Below, piece after piece: positions 1-9,401 of a stretch of DNA of 64,000 nt. Location: contig CAMAZF010000001.1 of assembly GCA_945862985.1 (NCBI GenBank), positions 124,001 through 188,000 on the forward strand, written 5' to 3'. The DNA comes from Bordetella parapertussis (GTDB lineage Bacteria; Pseudomonadota; Gammaproteobacteria; Burkholderiales; Burkholderiaceae_A). The position numbers and the translations under genes were made by a program. The first letter of the stretch is position 1. Each line of letters starts with the position of its first letter. The notes beneath the pieces are model-generated. The model saw only the letters and a list, made by a program, of their open reading frames with translations. It did not search any database and was not told where the DNA came from.

Positions 1-2
1 GC

Positions 3-1169
3 ATGAGCCAAGACTTCCTCTTCACTTCTGAATCTGTTTCTGAAGGCCATCCCGACAAAGTATCCGACCAGATATCGGATGCCATTCTCGACGCCCTCAT
101 CGCCCAAGACCCCACCTCACGTGTTGCGGCTGAAACCCTGTGCAACACCGGCCTGGTGGTTCTGGCTGGAGAGATCACCTCCCGCGCCAACGTGGATTAC
201 ATCCAGGTGGCCCGCGACACCATCAAGGGCATCGGGTACGACAACACCGAGTACGGGATCGACTACAAAGGCTGCGCGGTGCTTGTAGCCTATGACAAAC
301 AAAGTCCGGACATCGCCCAAGGCGTGAACAAGGCACATGATGACGGGCTTGACCAAGGCGCGGGTGATCAAGGCCTGATGTTTGGCTATGCCTGTGATGA
401 GACAACTGTCCTGATGCCCACCGCCATTCACCTTTCTCACCGGCTGGTGGAGCGCCAGTCCCTCGTTCGGCGTGATGGTCGTCTCTCATGGCTGCGCCCT
501 GACGCCAAGTCCCAGGTCACCCTTGAGTACCGGGACGGGAAACCCTTTCGGATCGACACCGTCGTGCTCTCGACGCAGCATGCTCCCGACATCACGCTCG
601 AACAGCTGCGCGAAGCGGTCATTGAGGAAATCATCAAACCTGTTCTGCCTGCAGAGCTTGTGAAGGGCGAGATCAAATACCTGGTCAACCCCACAGGGCG
701 GTTTGTGATTGGCGGACCACAGGGTGACTGCGGCCTCACCGGGCGCAAGATTGTGGTCGACACCTATGGCGGCTCCGCTCCCCATGGAGGCGGGGCATTC
801 TCAGGCAAGGATCCCTCGAAGGTGGACCGATCCGCTGCCTACGCTGGTCGCTATGTGGCCAAAAACATTGTGGCGGCTGGCCTTGCAAAGAAGGCTCTCA
901 TTCAGGTGAGCTACGCCATTGGAGTGGCCAAACCCACCTCTGTTTTCGTGGACACACAGGGCACTGGCGTGGTCCCAGACGAGAAGATTGCCGCTGCAGT
1001 GCAGGCTGTGTTCGACCTACGCCCCCGTGGGATCGTCCAGATGCTGGACCTGCTTCGTCCGATCTACAAGAAGACCGCAGCCTATGGCCATTTTGGCCGC
1101 GAAGAGCCCGAATTCAGTTGGGAGCGCACCGACAAGGCCCAAGCCCTGAAGGATCACTGCCTGACCTAA
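3..1169 (+). CDS. metK: S-adenosylmethionine synthetase MetK
   Basis: Makes S-adenosylmethionine from methionine and ATP in the cytoplasm. The 388-residue protein has the family's full length. Visible signatures are HPDK at residues 16-19, the ATP-binding [12 protein letters not shown] at 119-130, and the glycine-rich [16 protein letters not shown] loop around residues 262-277. The ATG lies two bases into the window, so its promoter and ribosome site cannot be seen. It is followed by the riboswitch-controlled ahcY-metF unit, which recycles the by-product of SAM-dependent methylation. Identity is secure. Confidence 0.97.
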   Translation: MSQDFLFTSESVSEGHPDKVSDQISDAILDALIAQDPTSRVAAETLCNTGLVVLAGEITSRANVDYIQVARDTIKGIGYDNTEYGIDYKGCAVLVAYDKQSPDIAQGVNKAHDDGLDQGAGDQGLMFGYACDETTVLMPTAIHLSHRLVERQSLVRRDGRLSWLRPDAKSQVTLEYRDGKPFRIDTVVLSTQHAPDITLEQLREAVIEEIIKPVLPAELVKGEIKYLVNPTGRFVIGGPQGDCGLTGRKIVVDTYGGSAPHGGGAFSGKDPSKVDRSAAYAGRYVAKNIVAAGLAKKALIQVSYAIGVAKPTSVFVDTQGTGVVPDEKIAAAVQAVFDLRPRGIVQMLDLLRPIYKKTAAYGHFGREEPEFSWERTDKAQALKDHCLT

Positions 1170-1212
1170 CTGGATTGACCTCAGCGCACCTTCTCGTCAT
1201 ACTCCCGATTCT

Positions 1213-1293
1213 GCTCGAGGAGCGTTGCGAGAGGGTGCGCCCTCCCAGGCTCGAGCGAGGCGCCGCACTGGCGCCTTCAGCAACGGCGCTCGC
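1213..1293 (+). ncRNA. SAH (S-adenosylhomocysteine) riboswitch
   Basis: Lies in the 155-base gap between metK and ahcY. P1 is GCTCGAG 1213-1219 paired with CTCGAGC 1250-1256. An inner hairpin pairs GAGGG 1231-1235 with CCCTC 1240-1244. A third hairpin pairs AGGCGCC 1258-1264 with GGCGCCT 1270-1276. The segment GCAACGGCGCTC at 1280-1291 can pair back with GAGCGTTGC at 1220-1228, forming the pseudoknot typical of this class. The conserved strings GAGGAGCG, CCAGGCTCG and GCAACGGCGCTC match the known SAH riboswitch consensus. In this class SAH binding turns expression on, so recycling genes are made when SAH builds up. The ahcY ribosome site (AAAGGAG 1312-1318) lies just downstream. Confidence 0.9.
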
Positions 1294-1324
1294 GTATTCC
1301 TAACCCAACAGAAAGGAGCGCGAG

Positions 1325-2746
1325 ATGAGCGCTGTTCTAAAAGAAGTTCGCACCCAAGATTACGTCATTGCGGATATGAGCCAGGCCGATTGGGGCCGCA
1401 AGGAAATCCGCATCGCAGAAACTGAGATGCCTGGCCTCATGGCCATTCGTGAAGAGTTCGCCAAGGCCCAGCCTCTTAAGGGCGCCCGCATCACAGGCTC
1501 CCTGCACATGACCATCCAGACTGCGGTCCTGATCGAGACACTCACGGCCCTCGGTGCTGAGGTTCGCTGGGCATCCTGCAATATCTTCTCCACTCAAGAC
1601 CACGCCGCTGCCGCGATCGCCGCTGCCGGAGTGCCCGTCTTTGCAAAGAAAGGTGAGACCCTGGAGGAGTACTGGGACTACACCCATCGCATTTTTGACT
1701 GGGCCGATGGCAAGCCCACCAACATGATTCTTGATGACGGCGGTGACGCCACCCTGTTGCTGCATCTCGGCGCAGACGCAGCCCGTGACATCAGCGTACT
1801 TGACCACCCTCACAGCGAAGAGGAGCGGTGCCTGTTTGCCTCCATCAAGACTCAGCTCGCCAAAGACCCCGGTTTCTATCAGCGCAATCTCGACGCAGTC
1901 ATCGGCGTCACTGAGGAGACCACCACGGGCGTTCATCGCCTCAAAGAGATGAGCGCCAAAGGCACGCTGGCGTTCCGCGCCATCAACGTGAATGACTCGG
2001 TCACCAAGAGCAAATTCGACAACCTTTATGGCTGCCGCGAGTCGCTGGTCGACGGCATCAAGCGCGCCACCGACGTCATGATTGCCGGCAAGATTGCAGT
2101 CGTTGCGGGCTATGGTGATGTGGGCAAGGGCTCCGCACAGGCGCTGCGGGCACTTTCAGCCCAAGTCTGGATTACCGAAATCGATCCCATTTGTGCTCTA
2201 CAAGCTGCGATGGAAGGCTATCGCGTGGTCACCATGGACTACGCAGCCGACAAGGCCGACATCTTCGTCACAGCCACTGGCAATAAAGACGTCATCACCT
2301 TCGATCACATGTCGCGCATGAAGGACCAGGCCATTGTCTGCAACATCGGTCACTTCGACAATGAGATTGATGTCGCCTCTTTGGCGCAGTGCACTTGGGA
2401 AGAGATTAAGCCTCAGGTTGACCACGTCATCTTTGCCGATGGCAAGCGGATCATTCTTCTGGCGCAGGGTCGACTCGTGAACCTGGGTTGCGGTACCGGT
2501 CACCCCAGCTATGTCATGAGCTCCTCCTTTGCCAATCAGGTCATTGCCCAGATCGAGCTCTTTACGCATCAGGACTATTACGAAAAGGGCAAGGTCTATG
2601 TGCTGCCAAAGCACCTCGATGAGAAGGTCGCGCGTCTCCAGCTGCAGAAGCTCGGGGCCATGCTGACCGAACTCTCCCCCGAGCAAGCTCGATACATTGG
2701 CGTGCCGATGGAAGGCCCCTATAAGCCTGAGGCCTACCGCTATTAA
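1325..2746 (+). CDS. ahcY: Adenosylhomocysteinase (SAH hydrolase)
   Basis: Splits S-adenosylhomocysteine into homocysteine and adenosine, relieving product inhibition of methyltransferases. The protein is 473 residues. The NAD-binding [10 protein letters not shown] motif is at 261-270, and the C-terminus KPEAYRY is typical of the family. The ATG is preceded by a good ribosome site at 1312-1318. The SAH riboswitch lies directly upstream, and metF starts four bases after the stop, so the homocysteine made here meets the methyl donor made by MetF. Confidence 0.97.
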   Translation: MSAVLKEVRTQDYVIADMSQADWGRKEIRIAETEMPGLMAIREEFAKAQPLKGARITGSLHMTIQTAVLIETLTALGAEVRWASCNIFSTQDHAAAAIAAAGVPVFAKKGETLEEYWDYTHRIFDWADGKPTNMILDDGGDATLLLHLGADAARDISVLDHPHSEEERCLFASIKTQLAKDPGFYQRNLDAVIGVTEETTTGVHRLKEMSAKGTLAFRAINVNDSVTKSKFDNLYGCRESLVDGIKRATDVMIAGKIAVVAGYGDVGKGSAQALRALSAQVWITEIDPICALQAAMEGYRVVTMDYAADKADIFVTATGNKDVITFDHMSRMKDQAIVCNIGHFDNEIDVASLAQCTWEEIKPQVDHVIFADGKRIILLAQGRLVNLGCGTGHPSYVMSSSFANQVIAQIELFTHQDYYEKGKVYVLPKHLDEKVARLQLQKLGAMLTELSPEQARYIGVPMEGPYKPEAYRY

Positions 2747-2750
2747 TCCC

Positions 2751-3584
2751 ATGCAAATCAGCCTGGAGTTTTTCCCACCCAAGTCCCCAGCAGCAGCGGA
2801 GGCCCTGGGTGGGGTCGCGCAGAGCCTCTCGGTCCTCCGCCCGGCCTATGTCTCCGTCACGTATGGGGCGGGCGGCTCGACAAGAGAGGGGACTGCGGCC
2901 ACGGTTTCGCAGATGCGAAAGCAGTTTCACGCCGTGGCCCCACATGTGTCTTGTATCGGGGCGAGCGCCGACGAGCTCCTCGAACTCCTGAGCGGCTACC
3001 AGAGGGATGGCATCGATCGCATCGTAGCCTTACGCGGCGACCTCCCCTCTGGCTTTGGTCAGGGTGGGGACTTTGCTCACGCGGTTGACCTCGTTCGATT
3101 CGTCCGCCAACACTTTGGCAGTCACTTTGCGATCGAGGTGGCCGCCTACCCGGAAGTCCATCCGCAAGCCCGCTCCGCCCAGACTGATCTCGATCACTTT
3201 GTGGCCAAGATGAAGGCCGGCGCTGATGGCGCCATCACCCAGTATTTCTTTAACTCTGACGCTTACTTTCGGCTGGTCGATGAAGCCTACGCGAAGGGAG
3301 TGGAGGCGCCCATCACGCCTGGGATAATGCCCATCACCAACTTCACCCAGCTGGCTCGCTTCTCAGACAGTTGTGGCGCGGAAATCCCTCGTTGGATACG
3401 CCAACGCCTCTCTGGGTTTGGAGATGATGCGGAATCCATCAGGGCCTTTGGCCTCGATGTGGTGACCGATCTGGTCGATCAGCTCGTCACCGCCGGTGTG
3501 CCAGGCCTGCACTTCTACACCATGAACCGGGCTGAGCCAACGCTTGCCATCTGTCAACGACTTGGCTTGGCTGGGTCGGGCTGA
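2751..3584 (+). CDS. metF: 5,10-methylenetetrahydrofolate reductase MetF
   Basis: Reduces 5,10-methylene-THF to 5-methyl-THF, the methyl donor for methionine synthase. I chose the ATG at 2751 (MQISLEFFPPK), four bases after the ahcY stop, because MetF proteins begin just before the EFFPPK motif; an in-frame ATG at 2697 would lie inside ahcY. The protein is 277 residues, close to the family length. VSVTYGAGGSTREGT and ALRGDLP are recognisable family blocks. It shares the riboswitch-controlled transcript with ahcY. Its last 31 bases overlap the convergent cyclo-ligase gene. Confidence 0.95.
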   Translation: MQISLEFFPPKSPAAAEALGGVAQSLSVLRPAYVSVTYGAGGSTREGTAATVSQMRKQFHAVAPHVSCIGASADELLELLSGYQRDGIDRIVALRGDLPSGFGQGGDFAHAVDLVRFVRQHFGSHFAIEVAAYPEVHPQARSAQTDLDHFVAKMKAGADGAITQYFFNSDAYFRLVDEAYAKGVEAPITPGIMPITNFTQLARFSDSCGAEIPRWIRQRLSGFGDDAESIRAFGLDVVTDLVDQLVTAGVPGLHFYTMNRAEPTLAICQRLGLAGSG

Positions 3585-4162
3585 ATCCAGCCGCCCTCAT
3601 GGACCCAGGCATGGAGCCGCAGATCGTGCTGCTCTCCGAATGCAAAGTCCACCGCTGCGTGCTCAAAAACCACGCCCACCATGAACGGGTCGGGCAATCC
3701 CTTGGCCCGCCGAGCATCCAGGGTCCGATCGTAGTAACCCTTGCCTGCGCCGAGCCTCGCCCCGTGACAATCCACTCCTACGCAAGGGACTATCCAGACC
3801 TCGCAGTCAGGATCCTCCGTGCCTCCCGGTGCGAGCAGTCCCTGCGCGTCTTTGACAAGCGATTGCCCAGGAACCCATCGACGAAACAGCAGGGGCTCCT
3901 CAGGCGCTGCCACCACGGGCAACGCCAGCGAAATGCCTCTCTGGTGCCAAGCGCGCCAGACCACCACCAGGTCGGGCTCGCCCTTCCAGGGCAGAAAGAC
4001 CGCAACCCGGCTCCATTCCCGAAGAACAGCCTGAGCAGAGAGGGTATCGGCCATCAGCCGCTCCGCCCGGCGGCGGTTCTCAGCGCTCAGATGCTGACGA
4101 GCCTGAAGCAGCCAGGAGCGCCACTCCTGCTTGGACTGACCCTCTGGGGGCATCCGTTCCAT
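3554..4162 (-). CDS. 5-formyltetrahydrofolate cyclo-ligase
   Basis: Converts 5-formyl-THF to 5,10-methenyl-THF using ATP, returning folate to the one-carbon pool. The start MERMPPEG at 4162 has an AGGAG ribosome site seven bases upstream; longer readings would run into the divergent slt gene. The protein is 202 residues. The family signature GARLGAGKGYYDRTL is present about two thirds of the way along, as is the N-terminal basic R-R-AERL helix. The gene converges on metF, whose product also uses folate, with a 31-base coding overlap. Confidence 0.9.
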   Translation of the reverse strand: MERMPPEGQSKQEWRSWLLQARQHLSAENRRRAERLMADTLSAQAVLREWSRVAVFLPWKGEPDLVVVWRAWHQRGISLALPVVAAPEEPLLFRRWVPGQSLVKDAQGLLAPGGTEDPDCEVWIVPCVGVDCHGARLGAGKGYYDRTLDARRAKGLPDPFMVGVVFEHAAVDFAFGEQHDLRLHAWVHEGGWIQPDPAKPSR

Positions 4163-4196
4163 AGGCGACTCCTGTTCTCGTTCCACGGCTCCGATG

Positions 4197-4202
4197 TATC
4201 GT
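4197..4202 (+). promoter_or_regulatory. -10-like hexamer of slt (possible leaderless start)
   Basis: TATCGT sits exactly six bases before the slt ATG at 4209, where no Shine-Dalgarno sequence is visible. A transcript from this box would begin at or next to the ATG. No clear -35 element is seen. Four of six bases match TATAAT. Confidence 0.4.
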
Positions 4203-4208
4203 AGGCTC

Positions 4209-6110
4209 ATGCGCAACCCTCTGCTCAGTGCATCGCTGACGATCATTCTGATGACCTTCTTGGGAACTGCCACTCAGGCAAAGCCCCAAGTCAACCATCC
4301 CATCTTGGCCGCAAAGGCCGCCTTTGAGGCATCGAATCTGCCCAAGCTGGTTCAAGCCCAACGTCAACTGGGTCAGGATCCCTTGCGCATCTGGGCAGAC
4401 TACTGGGTTCTGCGCCTCTCCCTCACCCAGGAGCCCTTCGGCTCGGGCCCGCTCGAGAGCCTCGAGCAGTTTCTCAAATCGGCGGGCAACCACCCACTGG
4501 CCACCGCCATACAAAGGGATTGGGGTCACGCTGCCATTCGTAAGGGCCCCTGGGAGCGTGTTGCCACCGTCTTGGAACGCCTTCCAGCCACCCTCGACTC
4601 TCCTGGCATTGCCTGTGGTCAGGCTCGCCTCCGACTGGAACGAGGGCAGGCCCAGGCTCTGGAGGTGGCCAGCCTGGCGCGTGGGCAGGAGTCCCGAGAG
4701 GGGTGTCTTTATTTGCTAGAGGCAGTCCACCGACAATCCCCCCTGCCTCATGAGACATTGCAGACCCATGCCCGTTGGGCAGCGGCGGCAGGCGATCTGT
4801 CGGCTGCGCGCAGGATATGGCTGCTCACCGAACAAGGCGACACCCAATTTGCGCGGGAGCGGCCGTTGCTGGAGATGCTGGTTCGATCTCAATCCAATAG
4901 CCTGCAGGTCGCTCAGCAGCTCGATCGAGGAAAGATTCGTCTTCGCGAAGATCAAGTGCCCTTTGCCAAAGGTGTTCTCGCAGGGCGGCTCTACGTGCGC
5001 TCAGACCCGAAGTCCTGGCCCTTTTTGCAAGATGCGCTTCGAGGCGATCCCCAGCTGCTCAAACGCATGCCGACGGCCAGCCTGGAGGCGTTTGCTCGGC
5101 TGAGCCTTCGGCGCGGAGATTGGGCCAGCCTGCACCGAGTTCTTGAGTCGCTCCCACCGGCCGTGCAGGCGGAGGACCATTGGCGTTACTGGAGGGGGTG
5201 GCTTGCCCAACAACGTGGCGATTCCGCCATGGCGAGGAGCCTTTGGCAGAGCATTCCTGCCGGCTGGGGCTTTTATCAGCAGCTTGCATCTGCTGAACTC
5301 GTGCGCGCAGCTCCGCTCTCGCGTCGCGATTCGAGCCTCGCCATCGAGGTCGCCAGAGCACGCGAACAGCTTCAAACACAAGACACGCTGCAACGCGCGC
5401 TCTCTTTGGCGACGCTCGGGCTTCGCTCAGAGTCTGCGACCGAGTGGAGATCGCTGCTTGACCAACAATCCGACCCCGTCATCCTGGCAGCGGCTGAGCT
5501 GGCGCTGGCCTCTGGTCACTACGACCGGGCCATCAATGCCGCGATTCGGACCCAAAGCGCCCATGACCTCGATCTTCGTTACCCCAAGCCCTTTCAAAAA
5601 ACCATCGATCATTACTCCGCCTCTCGAGCCCTGGAGGTCAGCTGGGTCTACGGGCTGATTCGCCAAGAATCTCGCTTTCTCTCGGGGGTCTTCTCTCCCG
5701 TTGGTGCGGCGGGCCTCATGCAGATCATGCCAAGAACCGCCAAGTCGCTTGCAAAGGAAGAGGGCATCCGAAACTTCAGGCCCTCCGCCGTGACCGAACC
5801 AGAGCTCAATGTGCGACTCGGTACCCGCTATCTGCGCACTCTCTATGACCAGTTTGAAGGCTCTCTGGTGCTTGCCACCGCAGCCTACAACGCAGGGCCT
5901 GCTCGCAGTCGGCTCTGGCGGGGCACGCTGGTGCAGCCCATTCCTGGGGCTGCCTTTGCCGAGTCGATACCCTTTGCAGAGACTCGTGACTACGTCAAGA
6001 ATGTCTTGGCCAACACCGCGGCGTATCACGCGCCCAGTGCCCCACAAACCCTTCTCACCTGGCTACGCCCGATTGATCAGAAGAAACCCAGCCTAGAATC
6101 TCAACCATGA
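4209..6110 (+). CDS. slt: Soluble lytic murein transglycosylase (Slt family)
   Basis: Cleaves peptidoglycan glycan strands in the periplasm, forming 1,6-anhydro-muropeptides. From the ATG at 4209 the protein is 633 residues and starts with a signal peptide (MRNPLLSASLTIILM, cleavage near TQA-KPQ). A long alpha-helical region typical of the Slt superhelical ring follows. The C-terminal catalytic domain shows GLIRQESRF with catalytic Glu487, GAAGLMQIMP and AYNAGP. An alternative ATG at 4194 would add MYRRL before the signal peptide. The stop overlaps the start of the next gene by ATGA. The AmpG-like permease near 21 kb could import the products. Confidence 0.92.
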   Translation: MRNPLLSASLTIILMTFLGTATQAKPQVNHPILAAKAAFEASNLPKLVQAQRQLGQDPLRIWADYWVLRLSLTQEPFGSGPLESLEQFLKSAGNHPLATAIQRDWGHAAIRKGPWERVATVLERLPATLDSPGIACGQARLRLERGQAQALEVASLARGQESREGCLYLLEAVHRQSPLPHETLQTHARWAAAAGDLSAARRIWLLTEQGDTQFARERPLLEMLVRSQSNSLQVAQQLDRGKIRLREDQVPFAKGVLAGRLYVRSDPKSWPFLQDALRGDPQLLKRMPTASLEAFARLSLRRGDWASLHRVLESLPPAVQAEDHWRYWRGWLAQQRGDSAMARSLWQSIPAGWGFYQQLASAELVRAAPLSRRDSSLAIEVARAREQLQTQDTLQRALSLATLGLRSESATEWRSLLDQQSDPVILAAAELALASGHYDRAINAAIRTQSAHDLDLRYPKPFQKTIDHYSASRALEVSWVYGLIRQESRFLSGVFSPVGAAGLMQIMPRTAKSLAKEEGIRNFRPSAVTEPELNVRLGTRYLRTLYDQFEGSLVLATAAYNAGPARSRLWRGTLVQPIPGAAFAESIPFAETRDYVKNVLANTAAYHAPSAPQTLLTWLRPIDQKKPSLESQP

Positions 6111-7039
6111 CCCCTTACCCTCGCAGCGTCGCTATCCTGGGTGGCACTGGCTTCATCGGGCGTGCCCTCTGTAATCGGCTCTCCCAGCTTGACTCCGGCC
6201 CCCGAGAGATCCGTGTGCTCACTCGAAGTCGCGGTCGTGCACGTGCCCTCTGGATTCTTCCCAAGCTCCAGGTGCTCGAGGTCGATTACCTGGATGAAGC
6301 GAGCCTCGCCGAGGGGCTTCACGGCTGTGAGGCGGTGGTGAACCTGGTGGGCCTGCTGCACAGCCGACCCGGAAAGCCATGGGGCCCAGACTTTGATGAG
6401 GCCCATGTCCGTCTGCCCGCAAGGCTCGCCCGGAGCATGGCTCGAAACCAGATTCGGCGTCTGATCCACATCAGTGCGCTCGGCGTCTCTTCGTCCGCCC
6501 CATCGATGTACCTGCGCAGCAAGGCAGCCGGAGAAGCACTTCTCAGAGGCGCAGAGTCCATCGATCTCACCATCCTGCGGCCTTCGGTGGTCTTTGGCCC
6601 GGAGGATCAGTTTGTTCGGCTCTTTGCCAAACTCTCTCGATGGCTTCCCATCATTCCACTGGCCAGTCCGCATGCCCGCTTTCAGCCCATTTATGTGGGA
6701 GATCTCGTTCAAGCCATCACCCAGTGTCTGCAAGAGCCGAGAGCAATTGGCCAGGTTTTTGAGATTGCGGGTGAGGACGTGCTGACGCTCTATGAAGTGG
6801 TTCACTGGGCGGCCACCTACTCCGGGCATCCCCGAATCATCCTGCCGCTCTCTGACGGGCTTGCACAGCTGCAGGCGCTCATCATGGAGCACCTCCCTGG
6901 TCCCACGCTGGTCTCTCGTGACAACCTGGCCTCTGCAACCATCCCAAGCCTGGCCTCTGGCCCGATGAGCCCCTTGCTGAACCTCGGGCCCCTCACTCGC
7001 TTTCACAGCGCCGTTCCGAAGATGCTTGGGAAAGCCTAG
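6107..7039 (+). CDS. NDUFA9-like NAD(P)-binding protein
   Basis: Extended-SDR/atypical epimerase of 310 residues. The nucleotide-binding GGTGFIG is at 12-18. NLVGLLHSRPG and LILRPSVVFGPEDQF-type blocks resemble the complex I NDUFA9 family found widely in proteobacteria. The usual SDR Tyr-x-x-x-Lys appears only loosely (MYLRSKAAGE around 135-144). The substrate is unknown; members are often annotated complex I-associated or nucleoside-diphosphate-sugar epimerases. Its ATG overlaps the slt stop by four bases, so the two are probably translationally coupled. cca follows after five bases. Confidence 0.8.
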   Translation: MTPYPRSVAILGGTGFIGRALCNRLSQLDSGPREIRVLTRSRGRARALWILPKLQVLEVDYLDEASLAEGLHGCEAVVNLVGLLHSRPGKPWGPDFDEAHVRLPARLARSMARNQIRRLIHISALGVSSSAPSMYLRSKAAGEALLRGAESIDLTILRPSVVFGPEDQFVRLFAKLSRWLPIIPLASPHARFQPIYVGDLVQAITQCLQEPRAIGQVFEIAGEDVLTLYEVVHWAATYSGHPRIILPLSDGLAQLQALIMEHLPGPTLVSRDNLASATIPSLASGPMSPLLNLGPLTRFHSAVPKMLGKA

Positions 7040-7044
7040 GGCCG

Positions 7045-8223
7045 ATGGACCATCAAGGATTGGCGGCGCTTGCACCCGAGCGAAGCGACCCCTTCCTCTC
7101 TCGTCTGCCGGCGCGCGTCGAGGTTTACTGTGTGGGCGGGGCGGTTCGAGACTGCCTGCTGGGAGAGCCCGCACTCGATCGAGATTACCTGGTAACAGGA
7201 GCCAGCCCAGATGACATGGCAGGAGCCGGTTTTCGTCCAGTGGGCAGAGATTTTCCGGTCTTTCTTCATCCGACCACCCAGGCCGAATACGCGCTGGCAA
7301 GAACCGAACGAAAGTCTGGGCAAGGCTATAAAGGCTTCGTGTTTTACACCGGCCCGGAGGTCAGTCTGGAGGAGGACCTCCTTCGAAGGGATCTGCGCAT
7401 CAATGCGATGGCGGTCGACTCGGGGGGGCGTTTGCACGACCCATTGGGTGGCTATGAGGACCTCAAGCGTGGGATATTGCGCCACATCAGCCCTGCCTTT
7501 CGAGAGGACCCCCTTCGCCTCCTGAGGCTCGCACGGTTCTGTGCGCGTTGGCCCCATTTTGCGGTTGCGGACGAGACTTTTGCCCTCTGTCAGCAGGTTG
7601 TCGCGGACCAAGAGCTCCAGGTTCTTGTGGCTGAGCGAGTCTGGACTGAACTGGAAAAGGGGCTCCAGTCAGCCGAACCCGCCCGAATGATGGCCCTGCT
7701 CGAGTCTCTGAGCGCATGGCCCAGTCTCGTCGGCACGCACGGTGTCTCGCTCGATCAAGGGGCCGCCATGGCAGAGCTGACAGAGGCCAAGAGAAGGGGG
7801 GTCCCTGTCGGCACGCTGGCAGGACTGCTCTTTTCAAAATGGCCAGCAGGCAGGCTGTCCGCTGTGCTGCCCAAGCAGGTTCTCGACTGGCAACGCCTCC
7901 TCTCAGCGGGACTCGCCAAGCCCAGCTGGATCAAGCAACTCCAGCACCCAAGCCCTCCAGACGCCCTTGAGCAGACGGCCAGAGAGATTCTGCATTGGGC
8001 AGAGGAAGGGGACCTTTTTCGACGGCCTGAACGCGCCTTACCGCTGCTGGTGCTGGCGGACCCCAGGCACCAGGCGGCGCTGACCCTCATTCAGGGTTTG
8101 ATCTCACTGCCGGTTGGGCTCGCTGCCCAGTCTGCTGCGCGAGACCATTTGTCGGTTCCCCTCGCCGTTCAATCACATCGACTCGCCTGGCTCATGGAGC
8201 AGCTTGCGCGCGCTCAAGACTGA
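7045..8223 (+). CDS. cca: CCA-adding tRNA nucleotidyltransferase
   Basis: Adds or repairs the 3' CCA end of tRNAs. The catalytic head is clear: GGAVRD at 31-36, the metal-binding Asp45-x-Asp47, RRDLRIN at 114-120, and FREDPLRLLRLARF then ERVWTELEKGL in the neck. The protein is 392 residues. In related enterobacterial enzymes the C-terminal half carries an HD phosphohydrolase domain with a CHDLGKG-type motif; here the corresponding stretch reads TLAGLLFSKWP, so the metal-binding HD pair appears lost. Nucleotidyltransferase activity should be unaffected. The last 51 bases overlap the convergent methyltransferase gene. Confidence 0.93.
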   Translation: MDHQGLAALAPERSDPFLSRLPARVEVYCVGGAVRDCLLGEPALDRDYLVTGASPDDMAGAGFRPVGRDFPVFLHPTTQAEYALARTERKSGQGYKGFVFYTGPEVSLEEDLLRRDLRINAMAVDSGGRLHDPLGGYEDLKRGILRHISPAFREDPLRLLRLARFCARWPHFAVADETFALCQQVVADQELQVLVAERVWTELEKGLQSAEPARMMALLESLSAWPSLVGTHGVSLDQGAAMAELTEAKRRGVPVGTLAGLLFSKWPAGRLSAVLPKQVLDWQRLLSAGLAKPSWIKQLQHPSPPDALEQTAREILHWAEEGDLFRRPERALPLLVLADPRHQAALTLIQGLISLPVGLAAQSAARDHLSVPLAVQSHRLAWLMEQLARAQD

Positions 8224-9369
8224 GAACGCCTGGCCCATCGCCGCATCAGAGAGCAGCGTCTGCAGATCAGACAAGGCTCGAAGGCGCCCAGAGTCCTCCG
8301 GAGGACGGCCGAGCGCTGCAGGGGCGGGAAACAGCATCGGCTGGGCAAGCGTCAGAAGACCCTGATCCAAAAGCCAGGCAGTCTGGGACTTCAACACCAG
8401 CTCACTGGCACCGAGCGCCTCTAAGAATCCAGCCAGCCGCGTGAAATCCACGTGGGCGGTGAGGTCGCGAGAGCCGGGCATGCGGATCCACTCCTCAGGG
8501 TCATCCAGACGACGATGGTGAAGGTGCGCTGCGAGCGTGCCGCGGTGGCGGTCCGGATGATCCAGTTCTGGCTGCTCATAGCCGTAATCCACGAAGACGA
8601 AGGCACCGAACGCCATTCGATTCCAGAGGGTTTGAATGAAGGCGCTCAGCCCAGGGGCAACCTCACAGAAATGCCCGCTCCGCCACCCACCCCAGGCGCA
8701 CGCCGCCCGAGCTCGGCCCTGAACGATCTCTGTATGCTCAAGATCCGCCGCCTGAGCCCGCCACATCCAGGCCTCTCGGTGTTCCTCCCAGACCAACCCC
8801 CACTCAAGGACCGCCTCGTCCAAGCCCCTCCATTCCAGGCGCTTGACCGGCAAGGCATCCAACACCTCGTGCCCAATCACCAGTCCGCGAATGGGCTCAA
8901 AAACGGCTTCGTTCACCCAAGCCACCCGGGACCAGAGGTCCGAGCCGTCCTGTCGACCCTGCAGAATCGATCCAATGGTCTCTCGTTGAAGCGCGCGAAG
9001 GTGGGGGCTAGGCTCATCGAGCCAGTACCTCTCGGGAAGGCATTCGCTCTGCGCGAGCGAGATCAGAACCTGGGCCGCCAGGGCCCCTGTTCCAGGACCC
9101 ACCTCCAGAATAGAGAGCCCAGGCCCCAGTTCCCTCGAGAGTCGCTCGAAGGCTTGGGCCATGGCCATTCCCATCCAGGGGCCCATTGCTGGCGCAGTCT
9201 GAAAATCGCCTGAGGCCCCGAAGGGGCCTTGAGGCCGGTCGCTTCTCGCGTAATAGCCTTCGCCAGGATGAAGGAGGGCAGCCTGCATGAATCGGTCAAA
9301 GGCAAGCCATCCTCCCTGGGCAAGGGCCTCCTGTTGCAATCGAGCCTGAAGAGAAAGGGTCAGCGCCAT
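8173..9369 (-). CDS. SAM-dependent methyltransferase, MidA/NDUFAF7 family (COG1565)
   Basis: Class I methyltransferase of 398 residues. It has a long N-terminal region (GGWLAFDRFMQAALLHPGEGYY), the SAM-binding ILEVGPGTG around 87-95, and a later FVFVDYGYEQPEL motif. These blocks are typical of the family that in mitochondria methylates a complex I subunit; the bacterial substrate is not known. The ATG at 9369 was chosen because family homology starts just after it. The gene is divergent from the SDR gene with only 32 bases between starts, and its 3' end overlaps cca by 51 bases. Proximity to an NDUFA9-like gene is suggestive but not proof of a shared role. Confidence 0.87.
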   Translation of the reverse strand: MALTLSLQARLQQEALAQGGWLAFDRFMQAALLHPGEGYYARSDRPQGPFGASGDFQTAPAMGPWMGMAMAQAFERLSRELGPGLSILEVGPGTGALAAQVLISLAQSECLPERYWLDEPSPHLRALQRETIGSILQGRQDGSDLWSRVAWVNEAVFEPIRGLVIGHEVLDALPVKRLEWRGLDEAVLEWGLVWEEHREAWMWRAQAADLEHTEIVQGRARAACAWGGWRSGHFCEVAPGLSAFIQTLWNRMAFGAFVFVDYGYEQPELDHPDRHRGTLAAHLHHRRLDDPEEWIRMPGSRDLTAHVDFTRLAGFLEALGASELVLKSQTAWLLDQGLLTLAQPMLFPAPAALGRPPEDSGRLRALSDLQTLLSDAAMGQAFSVLSARKLLHEPGESM

Positions 9370-9389
9370 GCGATGGAGGGTATCAAAGC

Positions 9390-9395
9390 TACACT
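9390..9395 (+). promoter_or_regulatory. -10-like hexamer of the SDR-folB operon (possible leaderless start)
   Basis: TACACT ends six bases before the ATG at 9402, and no ribosome-binding site precedes that ATG. It would initiate transcription at the start codon. It lies in the 32-base divergent gap. No convincing -35 is visible. Confidence 0.45.
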
Positions 9396-9401
9396 TGCGA
9401 T

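Noticed and set aside
6101-7300. A 399-codon open frame on the minus strand opposite the NDUFA9-like and cca genes.
   Set aside because: The translation has no recognisable domain, it is fully antisense to two well-supported genes, and such frames are common in GC-rich DNA.
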